NCBI GenBank assembly: GCA_003952965.2
Contig: CM025849.1
Span: 8,059,243 to 8,123,242, forward strand
Length of the DNA stretch: 64,000 nt
DNA from: Morella rubra
Taxonomy: Eukaryota > Streptophyta > Magnoliopsida > Fagales > Myricaceae
Direction of reading: 5' to 3'
Position 1 is the first letter of the stretch. Each line of letters starts with the position of its first letter. The notes beneath the pieces were generated by a model, which saw only the letters and a program-made list of their open reading frames with translations, made no database searches and was not told where the DNA came from. The position numbers and the translations under genes are program-made. Of this stretch, positions 44,991 through 55,599 are shown one piece after another.

Positions 44991-45384
44991 TAGGAGTGGG
45001 AAAAATTTCTGGCAAGAACCGGAATTTTCGATTCCATTTTCAATTTCAGAAATCCAGTTCCGATTTCAGCATATACTGGAATCCGAAGTCAATTAATTTT
45101 CAGAACCAGAACCAAAACCAGAAATTTAGGTAGAATTAATTTCCTATTTCGATTTTTTTATTTTTTAAAAAAATAGAGCTTAAAATAAAATAAAACATAT
45201 GAATTTACTGGAATGTTTATTTTAGAATCTAGATTTTAAATGAATATTTATATTTATTGTTAATTTATGATAAATTATTAAAAAATCTTCTAAAATTTCG
45301 GCTCAAAAAAATATGTCCAAAAAAATCTACATTCCAAACAGAGATTGATTATTTCGATTACATCCGTTCTGGTATCCACTACTA
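44991..45384. mobile_element. Non-autonomous hAT-like element, 394 bp
   Basis: The ends are TAGGAGTGGG and, reversed, TAGTAGTGGATAC. The flanks are ATTGGATT (44983-44990) and ATTGAATT (45385-45392), an 8-bp target duplication with one change. The duplicated region at 48240-49395 has the empty site (gttattagattcc near 48385), which confirms the borders. Related in reverse orientation to 21241-21780. Confidence 0.75.
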
Positions 45385-45990
45385 ATTGAATTCCTTTAAT
45401 ATTGATCATAACAAAAGAAAAATTTATTATCTCTTTTTTAATGAGGAAAATACGCTGCACTCAATTTTTGTACGCGGAACTCGAACAAATCCATCAAAAC
45501 TCTTGATATTGCACGAAATCAATCATTTTAATTACTTTCAGGTGGTACTACGTCAGAAAAATTAGTCTTCTTCGTGCGTGCATAATCTGTGATGTGTTTG
45601 GCAGATCAGAGGGCAAACGGAACTAGTCTTAATGGACACACACACCAATATTTAACTACTTTAACGTTGACTTTCGAGAATTGCATATATCTTATATTTT
45701 TGCAGAGATTTGGGACATGAATCAATCGTGATAACGATTAATAGGTTATATACATAGCACTAGTACGTAGTAGGTAATAGGTTAAGGCCTTTGGTCAAAA
45801 CTTTCGGTTTTTTTTTTTTTTATTGATGGTTTGATTGTTTCTTTAGGAGCACTTAAAGACAATATCTGAACGTCTCTTTCCGAAGTAATCAGAAGAATTT
45901 GAGTCAGATTTTAATTAGGCATAAGCCTTCTAAGTCCAGTACTCTAAACTGAATATTTGTAACTCTAATGATATATATTATCAGCTAATT

Positions 45991-46645
45991 TTTTTTTCTT
46001 TTAGTCAAAACATCAAGTTTTCATTAAGATCACAAAGTTTGAAAACTCCAAGTACATGCTCTACGGAGCGTGTCAGACCCTCCAGAGAGGCGACGGCTAA
46101 CAAGCAAAGGGGCCAAATGGCCTTACAAACCCAAACCCAAAAGGGTGGGAGAGACCCATAAAGGGTGAAAAGCCCACGAAGGGCAGCAAGCTGAGACGAC
46201 CAGCGGAAAAGGAAAGCCGATGGCGGAATAGGGTGGTAGGACCAGCAGCTGGAGGCGACAAACCGGCAAGATCTGAAAATGTCGAGGCACGTGAAATCCA
46301 CACGCGCGCCAGCGGTCATCGGAGATGACCACGAGAAGCGCCTGGATGTCCAGATGCTAGCCACCTACGCGTGCATACCGGAGAGGACCACCTGCCGCTG
46401 AACGTCCAGATGCCATCCCGTCGCTGGCTGGCCAGTGGAGAAAGCTTCTCAGTTGATGTAGATGTCGTCTCTGTCAGTCGTGGTCTTCAAAAGCCTCTAG
46501 AAAAGTGTAGATCTCATCACCAAATCCGTCGGAAAAAAGCCCCTAAAAGTTGCTAGAGGGGGGGGGGGGGGGGGGGTTTATTAAGAGTTCTGATCACAAA
46601 AGGAAGAGCAAAGGAGGAGAGGGGGGTGGGAGGAGCTCCTACTCC
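45991..46645 (-). mobile_element. Non-LTR retroposon (non-autonomous), with 15-bp target duplication and poly(A)
   Basis: TATTATCAGCTAATT occurs at 45976-45990 and again at 46646-46660. On the minus strand the insert ends with AAACTTGATGTTTTGACT and an A-rich tail, as in plant LINE/SINE copies. It is more GC-rich than its surroundings and carries a run of 19 G at 46558-46576. Overlapping frames on the minus strand (46005-46364 and neighbours) are not recognisable proteins, so I read it as a non-autonomous or internally deleted element. Confidence 0.75.
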
Positions 46646-47275
46646 TATTATCAGCTAATTACTCTCTATTAAAAAATTTGGGATGTCCGAGGGACCCAAT
46701 GATTATAATTAGTGATATGGTAATCAGGTTATTAGGAACCAATAGCTTTTTACACTCCTTTTTTTATCTACCCTACTCTTTGCTCTTAAGTTCAAGTGAT
46801 CTTTTTCAATCATAACCGCCAATTTTGAAATTTAAATGGTTGGGATTTTCCTCCATTAGCGCCTTTATTGCTTATGATCTTATGATAACGTAATAACATA
46901 TATAACATAATTTTGTACAGTTTGATAATGCAGGTGTATCCCAATCATCATATATTATTTGAGAAATTAAAAACCAAAACACTAACACATACTGAATCCA
47001 CATTAACGGGACCAAGTCTCTCTCTCACCCTACTTTAGCATAAAATGAATCCTATATAAAGGATAAGATTGATGCTAGCAATAAATTATGAAAATCAGCA
47101 AGAGAGAGAGAGAAGTAGAAAGATTAGCTATAAAGGGCCAAGATCACATACACTCACTTTATTTGATTAACAAGGTTAGTTATAAAGGAACATGTGGCCA
47201 CATTGTTTAGTTCAACAAAGAAAGCATCAAGGAAGAGTACTATGATGGATCGCGCACCCATTAGTAGTTCCCTTG

Positions 47276-48239
47276 AAAATTAAACAAAATGTTCTATTAG
47301 TGAAGAAATCTTCTAAATTAGATTTTTTTTTTTGGAGCAAAAAAGACCTTCAAGGGATGGACCATCATGAAGCTAGGCCTAAACCCACCACCACTTAAAT
47401 TCAGGAATTCCACATGACACGAAGACCACTGGAGCTTAATGGGGTTATCGTGATTCAAACTGTCATTGGGAGTAAGTTTTGGGTCCTAGTCACGGTCCTC
47501 TGCGAAGTGACAGAGAGAGCTGCTAGAGAGAGATCTAGAGAGAGCTAGAGTGAGGCTGTGAGGGATCGGGGGAGAAAAGAAAAAACGTTATGGGGAAAAT
47601 GACATCGTGCTAATTAGTATTAAAAAAAACTAAACAGCAGGGATGATGTGAAACCACCCATACGATGGGCGGTTTCACCACCACCATTCTTTTCACCGCT
47701 AAATGGTTAAATGGGACATCGGTAATGGTCCCACTAGTCAGCGGGGACCGGTTACTAGTGCCAGCAAACTGGCACACCGCTGATGCCTATTCTCTCCCCT
47801 AAGTGGGCTAACCTCTTGCATGGATTGGGAGTCAACGCGATTTTGTAAGCCCTTTTGCTGCTTTAACGCCGGAAACCTCATGCAAGTTTTAACGGATCGT
47901 ACAAGTCATGTGAGCGCGCTATAGCTCGCGAGAACGGAGAACACCTTGTTGCCCACAAGTAATAGGAGTATATTACAAATAGCTATATATATCTAATACT
48001 GGCGTGAAAGTTAGAATATTATTAGCTTAATTAGGGGGCCGAAGTATAATATATTTGTAATTTGGTAGGCAATATTGCATCAAATTGCAAAAGAGTGCAA
48101 TAGTAATTAGGGATGGGAGTGCATGATAGTGTTGTCTTGTTGAGTCTCTGGTTTGTAAGTTGATATACCATCGGCGAGGGCTGGACTATGAATCCACGTT
48201 GTATGTATTTTTCTTTTATTGTGAATGAATTATTATTTA
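47276..48239. other. Spacer with a possible unknown element at 47440-47950
   Basis: About 47440-47950 is less AT-rich than its flanks, with a purine-rich 'gagagagctagag' stretch (47510-47560) and a local inverted pair, 'gtgaaaccaccca' and 'gggcggtttcac' (47650-47680). There is no open frame and no clear terminal repeats. 47965-48160 repeats 42690-42850. Confidence 0.4.
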
Positions 48240-49395
48240 CACAGCTTCCTTTTATATTTCAAAAGTAGCAATTATATTATTCTGTAGAGCATAGTATTTA
48301 ATTTTCTCACATGCATGACGGTTGACTAACACGGGGCATGCAGTCCACTGATTTTGTTTAGACATAAAACAGCTTCGAATCATGTTATTAGATTCCCTTA
48401 AAATTGATAAGATCACAAAAGAAAAATTCACCATTAATTTTTAAAAACTCATTGCACTTAACTTTTGTACACTGAACTGGGACGAAATCCATCGAAACTA
48501 CTGTTGATCTCGTAGGAAACCCATCATTTTCAATTATTGAATGTAGAAGTATGCATGTCACTTCCATGTTGTATTACATCAGATAAATTAGTCTTCTTCA
48601 TGGCCTCCATCATCTTCGATGCTTGTGTTTGGCAGATCTTGGAGAATTGCATATATCATATGTATATAATCTCTTATCTTTGTATTTTGCAGAGATTTGG
48701 GGCATGAATCAATCATGATAACGATTAATACGTTCTCCTAGGATCCCAAATATGGTATTTATACTTTTGCTATGCAATTAGATCCGGAGGAGATGATTAA
48801 TTAGTGATATGGTAAACAGGTTAGGATTCTCTTAATTAAGATTCTTGTAGTTTCGGACGACCCAAATATAAGAGAACTAGGAAGTAGGAACGGATGGCTT
48901 TTTACACTCCTTTTTTTTTTTTCACCCTACTCTTTGGTCTTAAGTTCAAGTGATTTTTTTCAATCATAACCGCCAATTTTAAAATTCAATGGTTGGGATT
49001 TTCCTCCATTAGCGCCTTTATTACTTATCTTATGATAACTTAATAACATATGGAACATTATTTTGTACACTTTGATAATGCAGGTGTATCCCAATCATCA
49101 TATATTATTTGAGAAAAAACCAAAACACTCTAACACGTACTGAATCCACATTAACGGGGCCAAATCTCTCTCTCTCACCGGCCTACTTCAGCATAAAATG
49201 AATCCTATATAAGGATAAGATTGATGGCAGCAATAAATTATGAAAATCAGCAGGAGAGAGAGAGAGAGGAGTAGAAAGATCATATACTATGATGGATGGC
49301 GCGCCCACTTTATTTGAACAAAGTGCAAAAATGTACATGTTCCCACATTATTTAGTTCAACAAAGAAAGCATCAAGGAAGAGTCTTATGTAAATT
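48240..49395. repeat. Duplicated PSY upstream region, copy 2 (partner 44828-47275)
   Basis: It contains the same ordered blocks as copy 1 but without its two insertions. Downstream on the minus strand (47965-48160) the sequence instead matches 42690-42850, the far side of the PSY gene. So the PSY gene that once lay between these flanks is gone from this copy. Confidence 0.75.
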
Positions 49396-50275
49396 GATTT
49401 CCAAAATAGAAACGTCTACCGGATCAGGAAGTTGTGACGGGCTGGACCATTGAAGAAGAATGGAATTAAGTACGAACAGAGAGACAAATGTAGTACTTGA
49501 AATAGAAACTATGGGACCTATTTATTGATACCTGAGGAGGACGGCCCAGGATTTCATGGACCATGTTTAGGATCAGCCCCTGGCTGTGTAGTCATCCGTC
49601 GAGATGCTTTCCTGTAAAATGAGTCATTATATATAATTCAGATCATATTCTCCTTATTTGACCCCCTGTAGTTTTAGGCCCACACCCATACTACATGATC
49701 AGGTTAAAGAAGTTAGGAATTAGTTTTTATTTTTATTTTATTTTTATTTTTTTGGGGAGAGGGAGGGAAGTGCATTAAACCATGCTTTGGGGGGCCAAAA
49801 TGCATAGACTTCAAAAAAATCTGCCAAAAAAAAAAAAAAAAATTGGCCATCAATATGAGCCTGATGATCTTCATGTTTTAAAACATTTTCAAGTACAAGA
49901 TTTCAAGTCATTCTCATCCAAAAATTTTAAATTTTTCAGAGTAATTAAAAAACTAAAAATAATTTTCTTAGATTGTAAATTGTTCATTAAGTGCATGCAA
50001 CCTTAAAAAAATTAAAAAAATTAGGTTGTTTTAAACTGTGCCATTATTTTTGGTTTGTAAAGTATTTTTGTGTATGTAACATAAAAAATTAAATAGATTA
50101 GTTGTGAGGTTAAAGGGCAAACAATGGAGTGAATATTAATTTTCTTTAATTAACTTTAATTAAATCAATTGACAGTTAATCTTAAGGAAACTTTATAGGT
50201 TTTATTTTACAGACACCTTAATTTCCTAATAAGAAGACGTAATAGGGTCTTAGCAGGCGTCCCTGCGGCCTTGCT
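49396..50275. other. AT-rich spacer, no gene recognised
   Basis: A/T homopolymers near 49720-49850. The frame 49782-50006 (+) is Lys/Phe-rich low-complexity sequence. The right end should carry the 3' end of the double-PSY gene. Confidence 0.4.
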
Positions 50276-50859
50276 CTAAGCCATTATATCCCCTCCGGTA
50301 TGCAATAAGACTACTAGTTTACCTATTGAGTGAGAAAGTGGATAAAGAAAGATAGTGAAATTAACATACTTGAAACTGTAGGCATTCGTTACATGAGGAG
50401 GAGGATGTGGCTGATGCCCGGGATTCGCATGAGGAGGATCGTAGTCGTCAGTGACCAAATTGTTCACTTGAGGAGGAGGATGTGGCGGATACCTGGGTTT
50501 ACCATGAGGAGGAGGATGTGGCTGATGCCCAAGATTCGCATGAGGAGGATCATAGTCGTCAGTGACCAAATTGTTCTCATTCTCTATAAGTTAATAACAA
50601 GAACATGCATGTGTTAGCTTGAGACATTTGGCTTTAACCAAATTCAAACGACACCGATCATCGATGAACCGTTAGATTCAACTAACATACAGAAATCTCT
50701 GATTGAGTACAGAGATTTTCACAGATCATCGACGACACAGCTCTGTTGAAAAGAATAAAGAAACGTGTATTATATACCTGAAGGAACTTTGCCAGCAAAG
50801 CAGAGTATGGCAAAGGTAAGTAACAAGAAGAAGAAGAGCAGCCGAGCTTGGAAACCCAT
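50276..50859 (-). CDS. PSY-like precursor with two tandem peptide motifs
   Basis: Exon 1 (50778-50859) encodes a strong signal peptide, MGFQARLLFFFLLLTFAILC, then FAGKVPS and a GT donor. Exon 2 (acceptor at 50583, phase 1 matched) encodes ENENNLVTDDYDPPHANLGH, QPHPPPHGKPRYPPHPPPQV, then NNLVTDDYDPPHANPGHQPH and PPPHVTNAYSF. The 37-residue unit is repeated; each copy has an acidic D-D-Y, P-P-x-A-N, G-H and following prolines, like PSY1 (DYGDPSANPKHDPG) and bacterial RaxX (DYPPPGANPKHDPPPR). Read through, the frame ends at 50276 (129 aa); a GTATGT donor-like site at about 50366 may instead end the exon soon after the second motif, so the C-terminus is uncertain. Two motifs would allow two secreted peptides from one precursor. 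Same strand as, and about 6 kb from, the single-motif PSY gene. Confidence 0.75.
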
Positions 50860-50931
50860 GATCCTTCTGTCTTTCACTTTCTCCGGCCTATCTTGCAGAA
50901 ACGATGTGCAAATCTGGTCGCTGATGGCTAT

Positions 50932-50943
50932 CCTTTTTATATG
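50932..50943 (-). promoter_or_regulatory. TATA box of the double-PSY gene
   Basis: The minus strand reads ATATAAAAAGGA, about 75 bp upstream of the ATG at 50859, a good distance for a short leader. Confidence 0.55.
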
Positions 50944-52037
50944 TGCAGGAAAAACGACTCCTATCTACTGGTATGACAAATGACTGACTATTTTTGCCCT
51001 ATGGATCACACCGGTGTTTACTCCATGACTGCCCTTCCCGAAGGATAACGCCCGTACGCTGGCAGCCCAGTATAAGTCTTAATTATGGGCGTATCCATCC
51101 AGATTTCATCGTTAATTATATAACAAGAATCTAACCCCATTTTATTACGTACCAACCTATTTGTTAATGTTATCGTGAAATATGTCTAAATTTGAATGGA
51201 GTTTCCATTTCAAAAAAAAAAAAATGTCTAAATTAGGATATATGGTTATAAAGGGAGGCCTGGAGAGTCGTTGGAGAGAGAGAATTCTGACGAGGAGTTT
51301 AAAGAACACGGACGGGTTCAAGAAGAGAAGTTCAAAACAGAAAAAGATAGATCGAAAGCTATGAGTCAGAAAACGGAAATGTTATCTTTCAGAAAGCAAT
51401 TTACCATACGAGTGAGCAGTACCAATATTCTCAGCCAAAAAAAAAAAAAAAGGGTGCGAGTACGGCCGTAAAGATTGAACGGACTATTAATAAGGTCAAG
51501 AGGGTTGCCGATAAGAAACTTTATTTATTTATTTATTTTTTAATCCAGCATCAAGGGTTTTAATTTTACAACGAGGAATGTCAGTTGCAGAGGGGGCCAA
51601 TATTTATGATGCCAACAAACGATCAACTGCATTCCCTCAATATACCAAGTAGTAAATTTTCTTCCAAAAAAAATACAGGAAAATACAGACCCGTGTCAGG
51701 GACAGAACATTACGCATGACCAAGACCTGAACTTTGGTCAAACCCCTTTTACTTTATAAGTAAAGCAAAATAGACCTCAGCACATGAAAACATGGTAAAG
51801 TCGCCAAGAAAAAAAAAACACGGTATAATGTCTGAAAAACATCCTCAAGAGTGAAACAGAGTTCTAACACTTGAAAATCTGTCAACTTCGTGGATATTTT
51901 AGTACATAAGAGCAGTCTAAAAAGTGCAGCATATGTGCTCACCATCTATCTGTTCCAACATATCAAGAGTTCATCATCTCAAATACAGAAACAGAGAAAG
52001 CATGCAGTTTAAAAGCACCAGACATGTCCTCTGCTCG
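50944..52037. other. Spacer, no gene recognised
   Basis: It contains the double-PSY upstream region on the left, A-rich runs near 51215 and 51437, and non-coding sequence next to the PHF5A pseudogene. The frames 51182-51364 and 51271-51471 are purine-rich and overlap one another. Confidence 0.4.
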
Positions 52038-52373
52038 TCATCTTTTCTTAAAACCATATTTCTTGCGTTCATAAAAGAGGTCTGTTTTTGCACTTGCTAA
52101 ATTGAACAATTTTCGGACATCCATCCCTATCTTTCTCTGGCCTGCTGGGTACACTCTTCTGCAGTAATAGGCATCAGAAATCCCCACTCCTCCACAGATG
52201 ACAGCGACCCTGGAAGGAACCATAGTTGCATTCATCACAAACTCGCACGAGTGTGCAAGGGCGCACGTAGGAGTCGCAGATTACACACTTCCCGTCGCAT
52301 TTCTCACAAGTCGTCCAATGGCAATTCCTGGCTGCTTGCGGAACATAATCAAATCTGGATGATGCTTCGCCAT
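52038..52373 (-). pseudogene. PHF5A / SF3b14b (Rds3) pseudogene, full length
   Basis: From the ATG at 52373: [20 protein letters not shown], then a frameshift; in another frame [20 protein letters not shown] and [16 protein letters not shown]; a further shift, [12 protein letters not shown]; and finally [18 protein letters not shown] with a stop at 52038. PHF5A is a 110-residue zinc-knuckle subunit of the U2 snRNP SF3b complex and is almost invariant. Here the full length is kept without introns, but there are at least three small indels and a C-to-F change near residue 11, so it is dead. The parent gene must lie elsewhere. The copy and its 3' neighbour (to about 52710) are also found at 36386-36900. 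Confidence 0.9.
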
Positions 52374-53222
52374 GCTTTATGAAACAAGCTCCTTGTCCCT
52401 GGATAGGAATAAGTACAAAAGTGTGCAAAGATCCCTGCATGGCATGTTTCTGAACATATCAGCAGGAACGCAGAAAAGTAAAGACGACATTATAAACAAT
52501 CCTTTAAAAAATCAGAATCTCCATTTATAAATAAGAACAAAATCCACACATGGGATATTCATGCCTAGCATCAGAAATACACCGACATCACCACAGCTCT
52601 CACGGAAATCTCCAATTTTGTCTCCTACTAATTCAATTGAACCTACATTTTGTAGATTTTAGTCAAGAAACATTGGAAGTGTGTCAGAATTTGTACTCAT
52701 AGAAAGTATTTACGCCTATGGGGACCTTAAAACCGAGATATATGTCACATAATCAAATATAGTGTAAGAATTTCCATGTTCTTTTAGAATCCATCCTATA
52801 ATACAAACTTATATGAGACATGCAGGAACAACTTTTTTCTTGTCCATCGGTCCATATAACACAAAAGTGCAGCCTACTCAGAACTTCAACTGTAAACCAC
52901 ATGAATTTTCAGCCACTACTGGCAAACAAGGTTGTTCTCTGGTCCTGAGGTTCCAATCGATGTATGAACTCCAAGGACTACCCTAAAATTTGATTCAAAT
53001 GAGCCTAAGGCCAGTTGATCTACGTCTGATTCTCAATACTTATGTTTCCAGAACCAATGTCCAAGATACAACCAATGATAGATACTAACAAAACAGAGTT
53101 GTACAACTTGGACTGCAAATGAACCACAACATACAGGTTTCTGTCATAAGTCATCAAATCACTTATGACAGAAAGTTCATTAAACACCCGAATGTTTTTC
53201 TCAAATCAAATTATCAAGAGTC
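52374..53222. other. Spacer; left part duplicated at 36540-36900
   Basis: 52374-52710 matches 36540-36900 closely ('aaagtgtgcaaagatccctg', 'tccacacatgggatatt'). The remainder is AT-rich with no recognisable frame. Confidence 0.5.
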
Positions 53223-53432
53223 CTAGAAACCTAACATGATCAGAGACAAAATAATTGCAGCACTGATTCCAAGAAAAGCTCCACTCAGCCGCGAATCATT
53301 CGTACCGGCTTCTTCCCCTGTTTTTTTCCTCGGCAACTCGTAAACTCCATCTAGCTCCTCATATTCAGTCCAGGATAATCCAAGGACAACTATATTATAC
53401 CTCCAAATTCTCTGGCTCAATTCATCAAACAT
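53223..53432 (-). CDS. Unrecognised C-terminal exon with a tail membrane segment
   Basis: The minus-strand frame reads EHPMFDELSQRIWRYN, LGLSWTEYEELDGVYELPRK and, after a charged KKTGEEAGTNDSRL, a terminal hydrophobic stretch GAFLGISAAIILSLIMLGF and a stop. It looks like the last exon of a protein with a C-terminal membrane anchor, perhaps the tail of a decayed TNL of this cluster, but I recognise no family and see no matching upstream exon. It may be a fragment. Treat the call as tentative. Confidence 0.35.
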   Translation of the reverse strand: MFDELSQRIWRYNIVVLGLSWTEYEELDGVYELPRKKTGEEAGTNDSRLSGAFLGISAAIILSLIMLGF

Positions 53433-53460
53433 TGGATGCTCATCCTATGGCTAGTGCTTA

Positions 53461-53990
53461 CAGTGGTAAAACCAGGACCCTATTTGAAAGGGAACATACT
53501 TTAAGGTGAAATGACAAAAAAAAAAAAAAATTCTCTACCTAATGCAAAAAGTATCTTAGAGTTAAAATATCAAAAATTAAGAATTAAAAGCATTAAAAAT
53601 ATTGAAATACACTTACCGTACTATTTGCTGAGACTGAGAGGTGACAATTGGATTCTGCGGGTTTACATCTTCTGAAAATGTTCAAAATGACTTTCGTTCT
53701 CAATAGTTTCAAAAATTTCCTCTCGATGTATATTACCATACTATCATTCATCTAGACATCTCATCTTATTACACAACTCAGTATTGATAAGATTCATCGC
53801 AAATAACGCTCTTTCAACAGTTGCAGTCGCAACTGGTAAGACCAATGCCAACTCAATAAGGAGATAAACCAATAGATATAGAGTATGTTTTCTTGTCTCA
53901 ACCATCTTCATAGCAAGACCTCCAATATCTTAAATCCAGAAAAAACATCATTATTTCTCACATCATAAATGTAGGTGTGAAGTTAATCTC
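53461..53990 (-). mobile_element. hAT transposon relic, end plus hATC dimerisation region
   Basis: It starts with a CAGTGGTAAAACCAGGACC end related to the hAT end at 31395. About 53770-53890, read on the minus strand, gives LVYLLIELALVLPVATATVE then RALFAMNLINTELCNKMRC and a stop: the LALVLPVATATVERAFSAM signature of the hATC dimerisation domain of plant Tip100-like transposases. Only the C-terminal part is visible and the right border is unclear. Confidence 0.7.
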
Positions 53991-55489
53991 TAATATATAT
54001 ATTAACAATGTCTTGATCCTTTTGTTGTAAGGCTTGTGACAATTCATTTGTAATTTTCATTAGAGATAAATATAAAGTCGGTCCATATAGTTTAGTCGAA
54101 AATCAAATAAGTCCTTAAAATTTAAAACACATAAAATTAGTCTTTAAGATTTTACATTCATCATGACTTTAGTCCCTCTAGGACCCTTCAAATGTGAATG
54201 ATTTTAAACTCTAATGACTAATTTTATGTGTTTTGAAATTTAAAAACTTATTTAATTTTAACGTAAATCACAATGACGAATGTTGCATTTGTCCCTTCTC
54301 ATTATATAGCTAAAATATCACCAGAAGCAATTAAAATATATCAAAAGCATAAGAATATACTTGATTGTCTTCCACAATGACATGCCATTAAACAACTCTC
54401 TCTTTTTTTTTTTTTTTGGCAGTAATGACGACCTTTTATATCACTCCCTTAGAAAAGCATAGAGTTGCATAACACTTCAACTAAATTCTAGCTACATCTA
54501 CAAATATTTACCTTGGTTAAGCAACGATAAAAGTCTATTTCAAAAGTTTCAGATTCTTTTTTTTTTTGGTTTAAATGAAATACAAGAAATAAAAAGCAGC
54601 AAAGCCATATACAAAAGTCAAGGTGGGTCGAACCCAAAATGATTCAAAACAGACAAACAAGTAGAAAGAGGTATGTGTCCACAACATTGTGGAGTACGGC
54701 CCACTGCGCAATCTGAAAAGCTTCAGATTCACTCCTAAACTGGAGAACAAAAGGTGAAATAGTCCATGGACATTAGTTGTGGATCTCATACCGATGACTT
54801 TATATCGTGGAAAGTTAACAAGTGTTTTGATAACACCAAAGAATTAACACAAGAAATTTATTAACTGAAGGAAAAGGAAAGGCATAGATGGGTTCCTTCT
54901 TACAGTTTGGATTTTTAAGAAAATACAATAAATTGAAACGCAAAACATTTACTATTAGTCTCTGTTTTTGTGTTTACCAATTTATCTATAAGTATCAATA
55001 GAAATTTCTGGGACCTGCGATACCGTTTTGAGCTCGTTCCCAGTTTGATTTGATTCATTGGGAGGGCGGTGATAATTGTCCTTTTACGGAAGGCAAAAAG
55101 AGACCATTAATAAAGATGAGGAACAGCCTAAGTGCGTCTGTTTTAACGTCTTTTCCAAGTTTAACTACTAACAAGAGGCAAGGTTAATGCTGGCAAAGGA
55201 GGTCCCTTAGCAATTGTTAGGTAGGAAAAGTTTGTGGGAAACAGAGAAGAAAAAACCGCGAAGAATGAACCAGCATTCGTCCTTTGACTTCATGTCCAGC
55301 GATTTCTAAACGCGTCCACACGCACTCGGAGTGGAGCCAGCATAAAAATCTCGAGGAGGCGGAAGAATAAAGTAATAATTTAATCTTTAAAAAAAGTATT
55401 TTAATAAAAATATTACAAAGAAAGTTCCATAATTGCTTAGTAGAATAGAGTTGTGAAGATAGAAAAGAAGAAACCGCGAAGAGCTAATT
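53991..55489. other. Spacer, AT-rich, no gene recognised
   Basis: It may contain the rest of the hAT relic. 54060-54260 has the 'ggtccatatagtttagtc' / 'aagtccttaaaatttaaaac' phrases of a dispersed plant repeat. Frame 54571-54789 (-) is not recognisable. The right end leads into the TIR scrap and NBS of block C. Confidence 0.4.
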
Positions 55490-55599
55490 CCAGCTCACAA
55501 CAAGGCAGAGATGAGGTGATCCGTAAAGGTCTGTAAAACATGTCTTCTCCTCTGCAGATTGATATTCACTCAGCAAGTGTTATTTTCCTTTTTTCTCTT

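Larger units (their letters stand above)
44828..47275. repeat. Duplicated PSY upstream region, copy 1 (partner 48240-49395)
   Basis: Blocks shared in order with 48240-49395 include 'cagcttccttttccatttga', 'catgaatcaatc-tgataacg', 'ttaagttcaagtgat', 'taaccgccaatttt', 'aggtgtatcccaatcatcat' and 'gcataaaatgaatcctatat'. Copy 1 is longer because of two insertions (44991-45384 and 45991-46645). It is the 5' flank of the PSY gene on the minus strand. Confidence 0.8.

Noticed and set aside
46005-46364. Overlapping minus-strand frames of 60-119 codons
   Set aside because: They lie wholly inside a GC-rich retroposon; several frames are open at once, which indicates composition rather than coding.
47440-47950. 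Possible LTR of a retroelement because of its different base composition
   Set aside because: No terminal repeats, target duplication, primer-binding site or coding sequence could be seen.
49782-50006. 74-codon frame rich in Lys and Phe
   Set aside because: AT-rich low-complexity translation.
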